From: Pseudomonas siliginis
Lineage (GTDB): Bacteria > Pseudomonadota > Gammaproteobacteria > Pseudomonadales > Pseudomonadaceae
Assembly: GCF_019145195.1 (NCBI RefSeq)
Contig: NZ_JAHSTW010000012.1
Coordinates: forward strand, 248,001 to 312,000
Direction of reading: 5' to 3'
DNA length: 64,000 nt
Shown here: piece by piece, positions 55,511 through 64,000 of the stretch
How the letters are laid out: each line of letters opens with the position of its first letter
Position numbering within the stretch: position 1 is the first letter of the stretch
Translations under genes and position numbers: made by a program
Notes under the pieces: model-generated
Told to the model about the DNA's origin: nothing
The model's database searches: none
What the model saw: only the letters and a program-made list of their open reading frames with translations

Positions 55511-55539
55511 AGTCTAAAGAGGATCTTGATTCCAGTCAA
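55511..55539 (-). promoter_or_regulatory. Sigma70 promoter of rpsL (str operon)
   Basis: On the minus strand TTGACT (55534-55539, 5/6 of the -35) and TAGACT (55511-55516, 4/6 of the -10) are 17 bases apart, in the 216-base rpoC-rpsL gap. A 7-bp inverted repeat ATCAAGA...TCTTGAT (55505-55530) overlaps it, and TTGTCTTGC is repeated 16 bases apart at 55435 and 55451 in the leader. Confidence 0.68.
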
Positions 55540-55635
55540 GGCAAGGCCCCGACCTCCCCGCCCATCGAACCTTGACTTGATGTCTCGATTCGACGAACGG
55601 AGCGATCAGGGCCTCACGCTCGTTTATCGCAGAAC

Positions 55636-59835
<4,200 letters not shown>

Positions 59836-59857
59836 GGCCTTTCCTCCTGGCGGAGCA

Positions 59858-59884
59858 GAGAGCGGGCAATCCTGCCCCGCTCTC
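59858..59884. other. Hairpin in the rpoB-rpoC gap
   Basis: GAGAGCGGG and CCCGCTCTC form a 9-bp perfect stem with a 9-base loop, ending 11 bases before the AGGAGG of rpoC. There is no T tract. It could be an RNase processing site or an mRNA stabiliser. Confidence 0.6.
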
Positions 59885-59899
59885 GATTCGCGTCACGTG

Positions 59900-63973
<4,074 letters not shown>

Positions 63974-64000
63974 CAGCGTTCCCCAGCTTGGTCACCTGCT

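Overview
This window is a chromosomal segment of a fluorescens-group Pseudomonas. The gene order matches what I remember of two Pseudomonas aeruginosa PAO1 blocks: PA4061-PA4069 (thioredoxin-TPR protein, zinc-starvation operon, oprG, two sugar-nucleotide enzymes) and PA4232-PA4270 (ssb, MFS transporter, uvrA, ftnA, katA, then the alpha, spc, S10 and str ribosomal operons and rpoC-rpoB). PAO1 locus tags are recalled, not searched. High GC and many copies of the fluorescens-type REP element support the assignment.

Layout. Positions 1-1499 hold the tail of an unidentified gene, ybbN and a small conserved gene. Positions 1635-3723 hold an AT-richer cassette of three overlapping genes: a PAAR protein, a probable NlpC/P60-CHAP-type cysteine amidase and a small membrane-anchored or secreted protein. 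It reads as an orphan type VI secretion effector-immunity module sitting between conserved housekeeping neighbours, and is the most novel item here. Positions 3879-7119 hold a four-gene zinc-starvation operon (His-rich periplasmic protein, ABC ATPase, FtsX-type permease, DUF3299 protein) behind a Zur-like palindrome. oprG follows with an Anr-like box, then two convergent NAD(P)-binding enzymes. lhr, a MscS/YbiO-like channel, the yecE-ybhP-clsB-ybhN lipid operon, a hydrolase/DUF3182 pair and a GlxA-type regulator divergent from an isochorismatase-fold hydrolase fill 10.3-25 kb. The complete yjfIJKLM-yjfC operon (PspA-like protein, DUF350 membrane protein, ATP-grasp ligase) occupies 25.2-29.7 kb.

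From 29.9 kb the content is core: ssb, yajR, uvrA, ftnA, katA and then about 27 kb of ribosomal protein, secY, tuf, fusA, rpoC and rpoB genes, all on the minus strand. Well-formed sigma70 promoters are visible for the alpha operon (before rpsM), the S10 operon (before rpsJ) and rpsL, with intrinsic terminators after rplQ and tuf.

Ten REP pairs (REPINs) lie in the first 30 kb and none after it. Two of them sit inside apparent operons. No tRNA, rRNA, CRISPR, insertion sequence or prophage was seen. rpoB and rpoC each contain a TTA/CTA/TCA codon at codon 4 and almost nowhere else, which is why stop-free antisense frames run the length of both genes.
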